DNA of 64,000 bases from Streptomyces laurentii (GCA_002355495.1 AP017424.1:3534001-3598000), one strand, 5' to 3'; shown: positions 19,451 to 27,757, numbered from the stretch's first letter. The notes: generated by a model from the sequence alone, not told the origin. Numbers and translations are program-made.

Positions 19451-19804
19451 TCAGTCGGCGGCGTTGATGGCCTCGTCGACCGAGGTGTGGATCGGGAACA
19501 CCTTGGTGAGGCCGGTGATCCGGAAGATCTTGAGAATGCGCTCCTGGTTGCACACCAGACGCAGCGATCCCTCATGCGCGCGCACGCGCTTCAGGCCGCC
19601 CACCAGCACACCGAGGCCGGTCGAATCGAGGAAGTCCACGCCTTCCATGTCGACAACCAGGTGGTAGCTGCCGTCGTTCACCAACTCGACCAACTGCTCG
19701 CGCAGCTTGGGCGCGGTATACACATCAATCTCGCCACCGACCTCGACGACCGTACGGTCGCCATTGGGGCCGGGCACAGTGCGAGTCGACAGAGACAGGT
19801 CCAC
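19451..19804 (-). CDS. bldG: Anti-anti-sigma factor BldG, developmental switch
   Basis: A 117-residue STAS-domain protein needed in S. coelicolor for aerial mycelium and antibiotic production. The phosphorylation motif [11 protein letters not shown] places the regulatory serine at residue 61; in S. coelicolor the equivalent is Ser57 as I recall. The difference of four comes from the PGPN insertion after residue 10. The rest ([33 protein letters not shown]) is a near-perfect BldG. It is divergent from the helicase gene with 79 bp between start codons, so bldG promoters probably lie within or upstream of the helicase 5' end. Confidence 0.96.
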   Translation of the reverse strand: MDLSLSTRTVPGPNGDRTVVEVGGEIDVYTAPKLREQLVELVNDGSYHLVVDMEGVDFLDSTGLGVLVGGLKRVRAHEGSLRLVCNQERILKIFRITGLTKVFPIHTSVDEAINAAD

Positions 19805-19883
19805 GGGTCCTCCAGCACCTAGCTATCGAGCGGCCGTCCCTCGGAACTCCCGTGTGGAGCCACGGGACGGAACGCCGGCCGCG

Positions 19884-22403
19884 ATGGCATTCAATCACTT
19901 ACCGGCTGCCATGCACGACGCCTTGGAAGCATTGTCCGTCACGCCGGTGACACACTCGGTGCCGATGGCCGAGAAACACCGCCCCAGCCGACCCGCCGGA
20001 GAACCGGGCAATCGCCCCTCTCCCGGCGAGGTCCTCGACCGGCTCTCCAGTGGCGAGAGCCGGGCCGCGCGCATCACTCATACGGAGCATCTGCCCGCCC
20101 GTACGGGCCGCCATGCCGTATGGCCGCACCGCGTCCGGGCCGAGGTGATCGCCGCCATCGAGAAGGCCGGCATCGACCATCCCTGGGCCCATCAGGCCGA
20201 GGCCGCCGAGCACGCTCTGGACGGCACCTCAGTGGTGATCGCCACAGGAACCGCCTCGGGCAAGTCGCTCGCCTATCTCACTCCCGTCCTGTCCACGCTC
20301 CTGGACGGCTCCGAGGCCGCCAACGGGCGCGGCGCCACCGCCCTGTACCTCGCCCCGACGAAGGCCCTCGCCGCCGACCAGCGGCGCGCCGTCCGCGAAC
20401 TCGCCGCCCCGCTCGGCAACCGGATCCGGCCCGCCGTCTACGACGGCGACACTCCGGTGGAGGAACGCGAGTGGGTCCGCCAGTACGCGAACTACGTCCT
20501 CACCAACCCCGACATGCTGCACCGCGGCATCCTGCCCTCCCACCCCCGCTGGTCCTCCTTCCTGCGCTCCCTGCGCTACGTCGTCGTCGACGAATGCCAC
20601 ACCTACCGGGGCGTCTTCGGCTCCCATGTCGCCCAGGTGCTGCGCCGGCTGCGGCGCGTGTGTGCCCGGTACGGCTCCGAGCCGGTCTTCCTGCTCGCCT
20701 CGGCCACCTCCGCCGACCCGGCCCGGGCCGCCGGCCGGCTCACCGGTCTGCCCGTCACCGAGGTCGCCGACGACGCCTCCCCGCGCGGCGAGCTGGTGTT
20801 CGCCCTGTGGGAGCCGCCGCTGACCGAACTGCACGGCGAACACGGCGCCCCCGTCCGGCGGTCCGCCACCGCCGAGACCGCCGACCTGCTGACCGACCTG
20901 ACCGTGCAGGGCGTCCGCTCGGTCGCCTTCGTGCGCTCCCGGCGCGGCGCCGAGCTGATCTCGGTCATCGCCCAGGAACGCCTCGCCGAGGTCGACCGCT
21001 CCCTCGTCCGCAGGGTCGCCGCCTACCGCGGCGGCTACCTCCCCGAGGAACGGCGGGCCCTGGAGCGCGCCCTGCACTCCGGCGAACTCCTCGGCCTGGC
21101 CGCGACCACCGCCCTCGAACTGGGCGTCGACGTCTCCGGCCTGGACGCCGTCGTGATCGCCGGCTACCCCGGCACCCGCGCCTCGCTGTGGCAGCAGGCC
21201 GGCCGCGCCGGGCGCTCGGGCGAGGGCGCGCTGGCGGTCCTGGTCGCCCGGGACGACCCGCTGGACACCTTCCTGGTCCACCACCCCGAGGCGATCTTCC
21301 GGCAGCCGGTCGAGTCGACCGTCCTGGATCCCGACAACCCGTACGTCCTCGCCCCCCATCTGTGCGCCGCGGCGGCCGAACTGCCGCTGACCGAATCCGA
21401 CCTGGAGCTCTTCGGCCCCGCCGTACCGGACCTGCTGCCCCAGCTGGAGGCGGCCGGACTGCTGCGCCGCCGTGCCACCGGCTGGTACTGGACCCGCCGG
21501 GAGCGGGCCGCCGACCTCACCGACATCCGGGGCGGCGGAGGCAGTCCGGTCCGGATCGTCGAGACCGGCACCGGCCGGCTGCTCGGGACCGTCGACGAGG
21601 CCGCCTCGCACGCCTCCGTCCACGAGGGCGCCGTCCACCTCCACCAGGGCCGCACCTATCTGGTCCGCGAGCTCGACCTCGAGGACTCCGTCGCCCTGGT
21701 CGAGGAGGCGAACCCGCCGTACTCCACCACCGCCCGCGACACCACCGCCATCTCCGTCCTGTCCACCGACACCGAGATCCCCTGGGGAGCCGGCCGCCTC
21801 TGCTACGGCTCCGTCGAGGTCACCAACCAGGTCGTCTCCTTCCTCCGCCGCCGTCTCGTCACGGGCGAGGTGCTCGGCGAGACCAAGCTCGACCTGCCGC
21901 CGCGCACCCTGCGCACCCGGGCGGTGTGGTGGACGGTCACCGAGGACCAGCTCGACGCCGCCCGGATCAACCCGGAGATCCTCGGCGGCGCCCTGCACGC
22001 CGCCGAACACGCCTCCATCGGCATGCTTCCCCTCTTCGCCACCTGCGACCGCTGGGACATCGGCGGCGTCTCCGTACCGCTGCACCCCGACACCCTGTTG
22101 CCGACCGTCTTCGTCTACGACGGGCACCCGGGCGGCGCGGGCTTCGCCGAGCGCGCCTTCCACACCGCCCGCGCCTGGCTCACCGCCACCCGGGAGGCCA
22201 TCGCCTCCTGCGAGTGCGAGGCCGGCTGTCCCTCCTGCATCCAGTCCCCGAAGTGCGGCAACGGCAACGATCCGCTCCACAAACGAGGCGCCGTCCGCCT
22301 CCTCACGGAACTCCTGCGCGGGGCGCCGGCAGACTCGCCGGAGCCGGCCGGCCCGTCAGCCCCGGCAGACCCCGAGGCACCGGCGGGCCCGCCCGCGACC
22401 TGA
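19884..22403 (+). CDS. DEAD/DEAH-type superfamily 2 helicase, MrfA/DUF1998-like, with a TTA codon
   Basis: An 839-residue helicase. Motif I is ATGTASGKS, motif Ia APTKALAADQ, motif II DECH, motif III SATS, motif VI QQAGRAGRSGEGA. The last third has the DUF1998-type region ending in a zinc site, CECEAGCPSC..SPKCGNGN. Such proteins are 3'-5' DNA helicases; MrfA acts in mitomycin-lesion repair in Bacillus. The start ATG 19884 (MAFNHLPAAMHD) makes codon 6 (19899-19901) a TTA leucine, so translation should need the bldA tRNA. A later ATG at residue 10 would avoid it. The end overlaps the minus-strand TadE-like gene by 101 bp. Confidence 0.9.
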   Translation: MAFNHLPAAMHDALEALSVTPVTHSVPMAEKHRPSRPAGEPGNRPSPGEVLDRLSSGESRAARITHTEHLPARTGRHAVWPHRVRAEVIAAIEKAGIDHPWAHQAEAAEHALDGTSVVIATGTASGKSLAYLTPVLSTLLDGSEAANGRGATALYLAPTKALAADQRRAVRELAAPLGNRIRPAVYDGDTPVEEREWVRQYANYVLTNPDMLHRGILPSHPRWSSFLRSLRYVVVDECHTYRGVFGSHVAQVLRRLRRVCARYGSEPVFLLASATSADPARAAGRLTGLPVTEVADDASPRGELVFALWEPPLTELHGEHGAPVRRSATAETADLLTDLTVQGVRSVAFVRSRRGAELISVIAQERLAEVDRSLVRRVAAYRGGYLPEERRALERALHSGELLGLAATTALELGVDVSGLDAVVIAGYPGTRASLWQQAGRAGRSGEGALAVLVARDDPLDTFLVHHPEAIFRQPVESTVLDPDNPYVLAPHLCAAAAELPLTESDLELFGPAVPDLLPQLEAAGLLRRRATGWYWTRRERAADLTDIRGGGGSPVRIVETGTGRLLGTVDEAASHASVHEGAVHLHQGRTYLVRELDLEDSVALVEEANPPYSTTARDTTAISVLSTDTEIPWGAGRLCYGSVEVTNQVVSFLRRRLVTGEVLGETKLDLPPRTLRTRAVWWTVTEDQLDAARINPEILGGALHAAEHASIGMLPLFATCDRWDIGGVSVPLHPDTLLPTVFVYDGHPGGAGFAERAFHTARAWLTATREAIASCECEAGCPSCIQSPKCGNGNDPLHKRGAVRLLTELLRGAPADSPEPAGPSAPADPEAPAGPPAT

Positions 22404-22713
22404 CCTCCGCCGCCCAGGGGCCGACGGCGACCCGGGCGGTGACCTCCGCGACGTCCTCACGGACACCGCAGCGCGGAAGGGTGGCGCCCTGGGCCTCGGC
22501 CACCCGGAGGGCGGCCGCGCAGGCGTCCGGCTCGCCCCACAGGGAGCGGTCCGCGGCGGCGAGGGCCGCCAGGTCGGCCGCCGCCCCGGCCCGGTGGCGG
22601 GCGGTCACGGCCTGCCCGAGGGCGAGAACCGCGCCGAACACCACGCACAGCGCGCACGCGGCGAACGCCGCCCACACCGTCGCCACACCCCGGTCGTCCC
22701 GGTGCCGGCTCAC
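22303..22713 (-). CDS. TadE-like/Rv3654c-type secreted protein of the tad locus
   Basis: A 136-residue protein starting at GTG 22711-22713, overlapping the upstream stop as GTGA. It has one N-terminal membrane helix (GVATVWAAFAACALCVVFGAVLALG) after a short basic segment, then ARHRAGAAADLAALAAADRS, the conserved block of the Rv3654c-type family found at the end of actinobacterial tad operons. Two cysteines (DACAAAL, PRCGV) may form a disulfide. The Pro/Ala-rich tail overlaps the end of the helicase gene on the other strand, so the C-terminus is less certain than the rest. Confidence 0.8.
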   Translation of the reverse strand: MSRHRDDRGVATVWAAFAACALCVVFGAVLALGQAVTARHRAGAAADLAALAAADRSLWGEPDACAAALRVAEAQGATLPRCGVREDVAEVTARVAVGPWAAEVRSRAGPPVPRGLPGLTGRPAPASLPAPRAGVP

Positions 22714-23066
22714 GGCGCCGCCTCCCCCACGGTGTCCTCGGCGAGCGCCGCCGCCCCGGCCCGCAGGGTCAGCCCCAGGCCGCCGGGACCGGGCGCTCTC
22801 GCCTCCACCGTGACCCGCCACAGCTCGCCCTCCCGCACCACGATGACCCGGGCGCCGTCGGGGGCCGCCGCGCGGGCCGCGGCCCTGGCGGCGGGCTCCG
22901 GCTCGGAGCGGGCCACCGCCCGCGCCCCGGCCCTGGCCGCGTCCACGCACCGGATCTGGGCGGCGGCAGCGGCCAGCCCCCACAGCAGGGCCGCCGTGAA
23001 CAGGACCAGCACGGGCAGGACGACCGCCGCCTCCGCGGTCACCGACCCCCGGTCAGAACGGCGCAT
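22710..23066 (-). CDS. TadE-family pilus assembly pseudopilin-like protein
   Basis: A 118-residue protein, start MRRSDRGSVTAEAAVVLPVLVLFTAA. The GSVTAEAAVVLP segment is the TadE signature: a cleavable leader with glutamate five residues after it, followed by a hydrophobic helix. The rest is a small soluble domain (GARAVARSEPE.., WRVTVEARAPG). It overlaps the DUF4244 gene by 14 bp and the next gene by 4 bp, so it is in one operon. TadE/TadF proteins are minor pseudopilins of Flp pili. Confidence 0.85.
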   Translation of the reverse strand: MRRSDRGSVTAEAAVVLPVLVLFTAALLWGLAAAAAQIRCVDAARAGARAVARSEPEPAARAAARAAAPDGARVIVVREGELWRVTVEARAPGPGGLGLTLRAGAAALAEDTVGEAAP

Positions 23067-23262
23067 CGAGGGCCTTGCCGATCACCGATTCCAGGGCCTT
23101 CGACACCGTGCCGCTCGTGACCACCTTGTAGAGCACGGCCGCGAAGGCCGCGGCGGCGATCGTGCCCATCGCGTACTCGGTGGTGCTCATGCCCGCGTCG
23201 CGCCCCGCCGACGCCGTCCGGACCCGCCACCAGGTCCCCAGTCGCTTCCAGGCCTTCGTCAT
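23053..23262 (-). CDS. Flp-pilin-like small protein (DUF4244)
   Basis: A 69-residue protein (MTKAWKRLGTWWRV). The central GMSTTEYAMGTIAAAAFAAV is the Flp pilin-like signature: prepilin cleavage site Gly followed by a hydrophobic helix with a glutamate at position 5. It is therefore probably the major pilin subunit. Start ATG 23260-23262 is used; an adjacent GTG (23265) is also possible with the GAGGAG site just upstream. Located between the TadC-like and TadE-like genes. The pilus is a membrane-anchored surface filament, if made. Confidence 0.8.
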   Translation of the reverse strand: MTKAWKRLGTWWRVRTASAGRDAGMSTTEYAMGTIAAAAFAAVLYKVVTSGTVSKALESVIGKALDAPF

Positions 23263-23316
23263 CACAGCTTTCTCCTCGTCTCGTTGGTCTTGTTCGTGAT
23301 CTCGCGTGTCGTGCCG

Positions 23317-24075
23317 TCACCGGCCGGCGAGCAGTCCGCTCGCCAGCCCGATCACCACCGGGGCCACCCCCACCGCCAGGAAGGCGGGCAGGAAACACAG
23401 CCCGACCGGCGCCGTGATCAGCACCTGCGCCCGCTGGGCCCGGGTCGCCGCCGCGCGGGCGCGGGCCGCCCGCAGTCCCTCGGCGTGCCGTGCCACGGCC
23501 TCGGCGGCGGGCGCCCCGGACGAGGCCGCGCGTTCCAGGCAGCGGGCCAGGCCCTCCGCGCCGGGTATCGCCCCGAACCTCCGCCACACCTCGGCCGGTT
23601 CGCCGCCGAGCCGCAGCTCCGCCGCCGTACGGACCAGCCGTCCGCCGACGGGCCCGCCCAGCGACCGGCCCACCGCCTCGGCCGCCTCACCGGGCGCGGC
23701 CCCGGCCGAGGCGCAGGCCGCCAGGAGATCGGCGGCGAGCGGCAGCTGGCGCTCCGTCTCCGCCCGTTCGGCCAGGCTCTCCGGGGTGTCGCGGGCTCGG
23801 CGCGAGCGCCACCACCACAGCCCCCAGGCGACACCGGCACCGGCCGGCGGTCCCGTCAGGCCGCCGATCAGCACGTACGTCGCGAGCCCCGCCCCGCACG
23901 GCACACCCCAGGCCCGCACCCAGGACGGCACGGAGCGACGCCACCGGGCCGCGGCGACCGGCTCGATCCCTAGCAACAGCGCGAGGCACCGGCGCGACCG
24001 CCGTCCCCGCCGCCGCTCGACCACCGCGCCGACCACGGTCACCAGCGCGCAGAGCGCCGCCAACACCGCCGTCAC
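23317..24075 (-). CDS. Type II secretion F-domain protein, TadC-like
   Basis: A 252-residue inner-membrane protein. Two hydrophobic helices occur near the N-terminus, then an all-helical cytoplasmic F-domain (LAERAETERQLPLAADLLAAC, GEAAEAVGRSLGGP), and two helices at the end (VLITAPVGLCFLPAFLAVGV, PVVIGLASGLLAG). The GTG start overlaps the TadB stop as GTGA. With TadB it should form the platform of the pilus machine, contacting the TadA ATPase. Confidence 0.86.
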   Translation of the reverse strand: MTAVLAALCALVTVVGAVVERRRGRRSRRCLALLLGIEPVAAARWRRSVPSWVRAWGVPCGAGLATYVLIGGLTGPPAGAGVAWGLWWWRSRRARDTPESLAERAETERQLPLAADLLAACASAGAAPGEAAEAVGRSLGGPVGGRLVRTAAELRLGGEPAEVWRRFGAIPGAEGLARCLERAASSGAPAAEAVARHAEGLRAARARAAATRAQRAQVLITAPVGLCFLPAFLAVGVAPVVIGLASGLLAGR

Positions 24076-24950
24076 AGCCGCTCACCGCCCCGCACGATCC
24101 GGGTCGCCCACCACAGCCCCGCGGCCTCCAGAGCGCCCCCGACGAGCAGGCAGCCGAAGCCCGCCGGGGTGTGCAGCAGCACCTCCAGGGGCCGGGCCCC
24201 GAGCGCCGCCCCGAGCCCGAGCCCCGCGACCGGCAGGACGGCGAGGACCGCCACCGTGGCCCAGGCGCCGGCCAGTTGGGCCCGTAGCCGCTCCCGCTGG
24301 TCCCGGTGGGCGCGGAGCGCCGTCTCCAGCCGGTCCAGGCCGGCGGCCAGACCCGCGCCTCCGTCGACGGCGACCTGCCAGCAGGCGGCCAACCCAGCCA
24401 GTCCGTCGGCGCCGTCCCGCCTCGCCGCCCGGCGCAGCGCCTCCGGCACGTCCCCGCCGAACCGGGCCGCCGCGAGCACCGCCGCCTCCTGACCGTCGAG
24501 CGCCCCCGTCGTCCGCGCCGCGAACGCCAGTGCCTGAGCGGGCTGCCAGCCGGCCTTCAGCTCTCCCGCGACGGCCCCGCACAGGGCCACCACCCGGTCG
24601 GCGCGCGCGTTCCGCTCCGCGCGCTCCCGGGCGGTCCGCAGCCCGCGTCCCACCAGCGGCACCGCCGCCGCTCCCGCGAGCAACGGCAGCGGCGAGGCGC
24701 CGAGCAGCGCGATCACGGCCGCCACGGGCAGGCACAGCCACTCCCGCCGCCCGCGCACCGCGCCCCACCAGCGCCTCAAGGCCACGGGCACCACCAGCGC
24801 GTCCGCCCCGCCCGGCAGCGCCAGGACCACCCGCGCTCTGCGCAGCGCCCTCCGCCGCCCGGCCGTCCACCACCAGAACGCCACGACGCACAGCACCGCC
24901 ACGCCCGTCGTCGCACTCGTCCCCGTCGTCAGCGTCGTCAGGGTCGTCAC
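24072..24950 (-). CDS. Type II secretion F-domain protein, TadB-like
   Basis: A 292-residue membrane protein. An N-terminal helix (GVAVLCVVAFWWW) follows a Thr-rich leader (MTTLTTLTTGTSATTG, encoded by a short ACGACC/ACGACG-type repeat). A second pair of helices comes before the F-domain with AGELKAGWQPAQALAFAA and CWQVAVDGGAGLAAGLDRLE. The GTG start at 24950 has GGAAGGGGA 9 bases upstream, which fixes the start. It forms the TadB half of the membrane platform. Confidence 0.86.
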   Translation of the reverse strand: MTTLTTLTTGTSATTGVAVLCVVAFWWWTAGRRRALRRARVVLALPGGADALVVPVALRRWWGAVRGRREWLCLPVAAVIALLGASPLPLLAGAAAVPLVGRGLRTARERAERNARADRVVALCGAVAGELKAGWQPAQALAFAARTTGALDGQEAAVLAAARFGGDVPEALRRAARRDGADGLAGLAACWQVAVDGGAGLAAGLDRLETALRAHRDQRERLRAQLAGAWATVAVLAVLPVAGLGLGAALGARPLEVLLHTPAGFGCLLVGGALEAAGLWWATRIVRGGERL

Positions 24951-24978
24951 CGTCGTCGTCCCCTTCCGGCTCCGGCCC

Positions 24979-26130
24979 TCATCGGGCCCCGTCCCCGATC
25001 AGCGACCACAGCCGCCCCCAGCCCCGCTCCCGCGCGAACCCGTCCGCCGCCCAGCGCAGCGCGGGCACCGTCGTGACCAACCCCTCGCGGTCCCGTTCCA
25101 GGACGTGCACCTCGGCGATCCGCCGCTGCCCCGACCGGTCCCGCACCAGGTGCAGCACCGCCGAGAGCCCGGCGCCCAACTGGCTGTGCAGGGCCGCCCG
25201 GTCGAGCCCCGCCGAGGTCCCGAGCGCCTCCAGCCGAGCCGGTACGTCCGCCGCCGTGTTCGCGTGGACGGTCCCGCAGCCGGCGTGGCCGGTGTTGAGA
25301 GCGGCCAGCAGATCGACCGCCTCGGGGCCCCGGACCTCGCCGACCACCAGCCGGTCCGGCCGCATCCGCAGGGCCTGGCGCACCAGATCCCGCAGGGTCA
25401 CGAGTCCGGCGCCCTCCTGGTTGGGCGGCCGGGCCTCCAAGCGCACCACATGCGGGTGGTCGGGGCGCAGTTCGGCCGAGTCCTCGGCGACGACGATCCG
25501 CTCGCGCCCGCCGACCAGGCCGAGCAACGTGCTCAGGAGCGTGGTCTTTCCGGATCCGGTTCCGCCGCTGACGAGGAACGAGACCCGGGCCTCGACCAGC
25601 GCCCGCAGCAGTGGCTCGCCGCCCGGCGGGACGGTGCCCGCCTCGGTCAGCTCGGCCACCGAGAAGGCCCTCGGCCGCACCACCCGGAGCGAGAGGCAGG
25701 TCGAGCCGACGGCGATCGGGGGCAGGACGGCGTGCATCCGGGTGCCGTCCGGGAGCCGGGCGTCGACCCAGGGCCGGGCGTCGTCGAGCCGGCGTCCGGC
25801 CACGGCCGCGAGCCGCTGGGCGAGCCTGCGGACCGCCGCCGCGTCCGGGAAGGTCACGCCGGTCGGTTCGAGCCCGGCGCCGCGGTCCACCCAGACCCGG
25901 TCGGGCGCGCAGACCAGGACGTCGGTGACGCGAGGGTCGGCGAGCAGCGGCTCCAGGGGGCCGGTGCCGATGAGTTCGCAGCGCAGTTCCTCGGCGGCGC
26001 CGAGCACTTCGGCGTCGCCCAGCAGCCGTCCCTGGGCCCGCAGTGCCGCCGCGACCCGTGCGGGGGTGGGTTCGGCACCGCTCTGCGCGAGCCGCTGCCG
26101 GACGGCGTCGAGCAGTCCCGCGCCGCTCAT
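24979..26130 (-). CDS. Pilus assembly/secretion ATPase, TadA/CpaF-like
   Basis: A 383-residue hexameric ATPase of the type II/IV secretion family. The N-terminal domain ends at TDVLVCAPDRVWVDRG. The ATPase domain has Walker A SGGTGSGKTTLL, the Asp box VVAEDSAELR, Walker B MRPDRLVVGEVRGPEA and the His box GHAGCGTVHAN. The ATG 26128-26130 overlaps the ParA-like stop as ATGA. It powers polymerisation of the DUF4244 pilin. Length and motifs are typical for TadA. Confidence 0.92.
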   Translation of the reverse strand: MSGAGLLDAVRQRLAQSGAEPTPARVAAALRAQGRLLGDAEVLGAAEELRCELIGTGPLEPLLADPRVTDVLVCAPDRVWVDRGAGLEPTGVTFPDAAAVRRLAQRLAAVAGRRLDDARPWVDARLPDGTRMHAVLPPIAVGSTCLSLRVVRPRAFSVAELTEAGTVPPGGEPLLRALVEARVSFLVSGGTGSGKTTLLSTLLGLVGGRERIVVAEDSAELRPDHPHVVRLEARPPNQEGAGLVTLRDLVRQALRMRPDRLVVGEVRGPEAVDLLAALNTGHAGCGTVHANTAADVPARLEALGTSAGLDRAALHSQLGAGLSAVLHLVRDRSGQRRIAEVHVLERDREGLVTTVPALRWAADGFARERGWGRLWSLIGDGAR

Positions 26131-27308
26131 GCCGCACGCTCCACGAGCGGGACGCGCTCCCAGAACTCGGCGCAGAAGCGGCCGAGTCCGCCGCGGGCGT
26201 CGGCGCCCGGCGGCGGGCCGCCGTCCCCGGCCGCCGAGAGCCCTGGTTCGCAGGGGAGTTCGCCGACGAGGGGCAGCCGCAGGGCGTCGGCGATCCATCG
26301 CTCGTCGAGTCCGGGGGCGTACGGGCCACGGACGGCCACCCGCAGATCGCGCAGCACCCGGCCCGCCACCGCGGCCACCCGGTGGGCGGCGGCGACGGCG
26401 CGCAGTTCGCCGGGGACGATCAGCAGTCCGAGGTCGAGCTGGGCGAGGGCCTCGGTGACCGTGCCGTCGATGCGGCGGGGCAGGTCGACCACGACGGCTC
26501 CACCGCGCCTGCGGGCGGCCGCGAGCACCGAGCGCATGGCCTCGGGCGGGACGGGCACCGGGTCGCCGCGGTCCCAGCTGAGCACCCGTACTCCGCGTAC
26601 CAGGGGCAGGGACTCCTCCAGGGCGCCGCCCGCCACTCGCCCCTTCGAGGCCGCGAAGTCCGGCCAGCGCCGGCCTTCGGCGCGCTCGCCGCCGAGCAGG
26701 ATGTCGAGTCCGCCGCCGAGCGGGTCGCCGTCGACGAGCAGGGTGCGCTGCCCGGCCCGCGCGGCGGCGAGCGCGAGGGCGCAGGACAGAGTCGAGGCCC
26801 CGGCTCCGCCGCGACCGCCGAGGACGCCGACGGTCAGAGCGGGCCGGCCGACGCCCTCGGCGGCGTCGGCGAGCAGGTCGACGAGCCGGCTCTCGTCGCG
26901 GGGCAGGTCGAGCACGCCTTCGGCGCCGATCTCGACGGCTCGCCGCCACTTGCCGGGGTCGTCGCCGAGGTCCCGGCCGACGAGCAGCACGCCGGGCCTG
27001 CGGGTGGCGCCCCGGCAGCGGCTCGCCGCGTCGTCGCCGACGAGGACGAGCGGGGGCCGGATCCAGCCCGACCGGGGCTCGGGCACCGCGTGGTACACCT
27101 CGGGTTCGGCGCCGGCGGCGGCGCACAGCCGCAGCAGGTCGTCGAGGAGCGCGAGGTCCTCCGTCACGATCAGCGGCCGGGCCGGGTGCCCCGTGTCCCG
27201 GTCCGCGACGGGGCCCGTCGCCACGCTCTCGGCCCGGGCGGATTCGTGGTCCGGGCGGGCGGCCGAACCGTCTCGCCGGGTCCTTCCGCGGGTGGTCGAT
27301 CCCTTCAC
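26127..27308 (-). CDS. CpaE/TadZ-like ParA-family ATPase (septum-site determining protein)
   Basis: A 393-residue protein. A receiver-like N-terminal region (PLIVTEDLALLDDLLRLC, VLLVGRDLGDD) precedes a MinD/ParA ATPase domain with deviant Walker A GGRGGAGASTL (the family lysine in KGG is replaced by arginine), Walker A' LLVDGDPLGGGLDILLG and switch VVVDLPRR. Such CpaE/TadZ proteins localise tad machines; the actinobacterial members are called Ssd (septum-site determining). GTG 27306-27308 is chosen because GAGGAG lies 10-16 bases upstream and the sequence before it looks non-coding. First gene of the tad operon. Confidence 0.86.
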   Translation of the reverse strand: MKGSTTRGRTRRDGSAARPDHESARAESVATGPVADRDTGHPARPLIVTEDLALLDDLLRLCAAAGAEPEVYHAVPEPRSGWIRPPLVLVGDDAASRCRGATRRPGVLLVGRDLGDDPGKWRRAVEIGAEGVLDLPRDESRLVDLLADAAEGVGRPALTVGVLGGRGGAGASTLSCALALAAARAGQRTLLVDGDPLGGGLDILLGGERAEGRRWPDFAASKGRVAGGALEESLPLVRGVRVLSWDRGDPVPVPPEAMRSVLAAARRRGGAVVVDLPRRIDGTVTEALAQLDLGLLIVPGELRAVAAAHRVAAVAGRVLRDLRVAVRGPYAPGLDERWIADALRLPLVGELPCEPGLSAAGDGGPPPGADARGGLGRFCAEFWERVPLVERAA

Positions 27309-27386
27309 GGCGGCACACTCCTCACGTGATTCCTGCGGTCCGCGAACTTCGCGGCCGGAATCACCGTGCAGCCATCTCGGAAATCT

Positions 27387-27433
27387 TGTGGATCTTGCTG
27401 AAAAACTGTGGATAACCCGCCGGTTGTGAATAA
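27387..27433 (-). promoter_or_regulatory. Three DnaA-box-like 9-mers upstream of the tad operon
   Basis: Reading the minus strand, TTATTCACA (27425-27433), the perfect TTATCCACA (27407-27415) and AGATCCACA (27387-27395) lie in the same direction, 18 and 20 bp apart. They are in a locally AT-rich pocket, 79-125 bp before the ParA-like start. The streptomycete consensus is TTGTCCACA, so the middle site has one difference and the others two or three. Confidence 0.6.
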
Positions 27434-27757
27434 CTTCGCCACCCGAACCGGCACTGCCCGGAGAGCAGCCCATCGACTACGCTGAGTGACGAATCGGGGT
27501 CGCTCGCGGCCGTCCGACGTGTGCCCGTGCGCGGGCCGGGAAAGGGGTGGCGATGACGAGTCGACGGGCGAAAACCGCTCTGGACATGCGACGACCCCCG
27601 CCGGGGGGGAGAGCGGGGGTCGTCTCTCCGGCCGACTCGGGGGGGAGGAGCCGGACCGGGTTAGCACGGTCGCGAACGATCCGTGACTTCCATGGTGTAC
27701 CCGAGAGCCTTCTCAGGCAAACCCACGCGCCCCAGCGTACGCCGAATGGCGGGCACC
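27434..27757. other. Intergenic region between the tad operon and the HAD gene
   Basis: No gene of convincing character is seen. The stretch holds a short open frame from ATG 27553 (MTSRRAKTALDMRRPPPGG), which runs straight into the hairpin at 27591 and out of it without a normal protein signature, and the hairpin itself. The frame may be a leader peptide or chance. Confidence 0.5.
27591..27623. other. Strong hairpin in the HAD upstream region
   Basis: ACGACCCCCGC (27591-27601) pairs perfectly with GCGGGGGTCGT (27613-27623) around an 11-base G-rich loop. It lies about 145 bp before the HAD start and has no T-run. A related CCCCCGC/GCGGGGG hairpin is at 34985-35020. It could be a terminator of a short upstream transcript or an attenuator. 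Confidence 0.55.
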
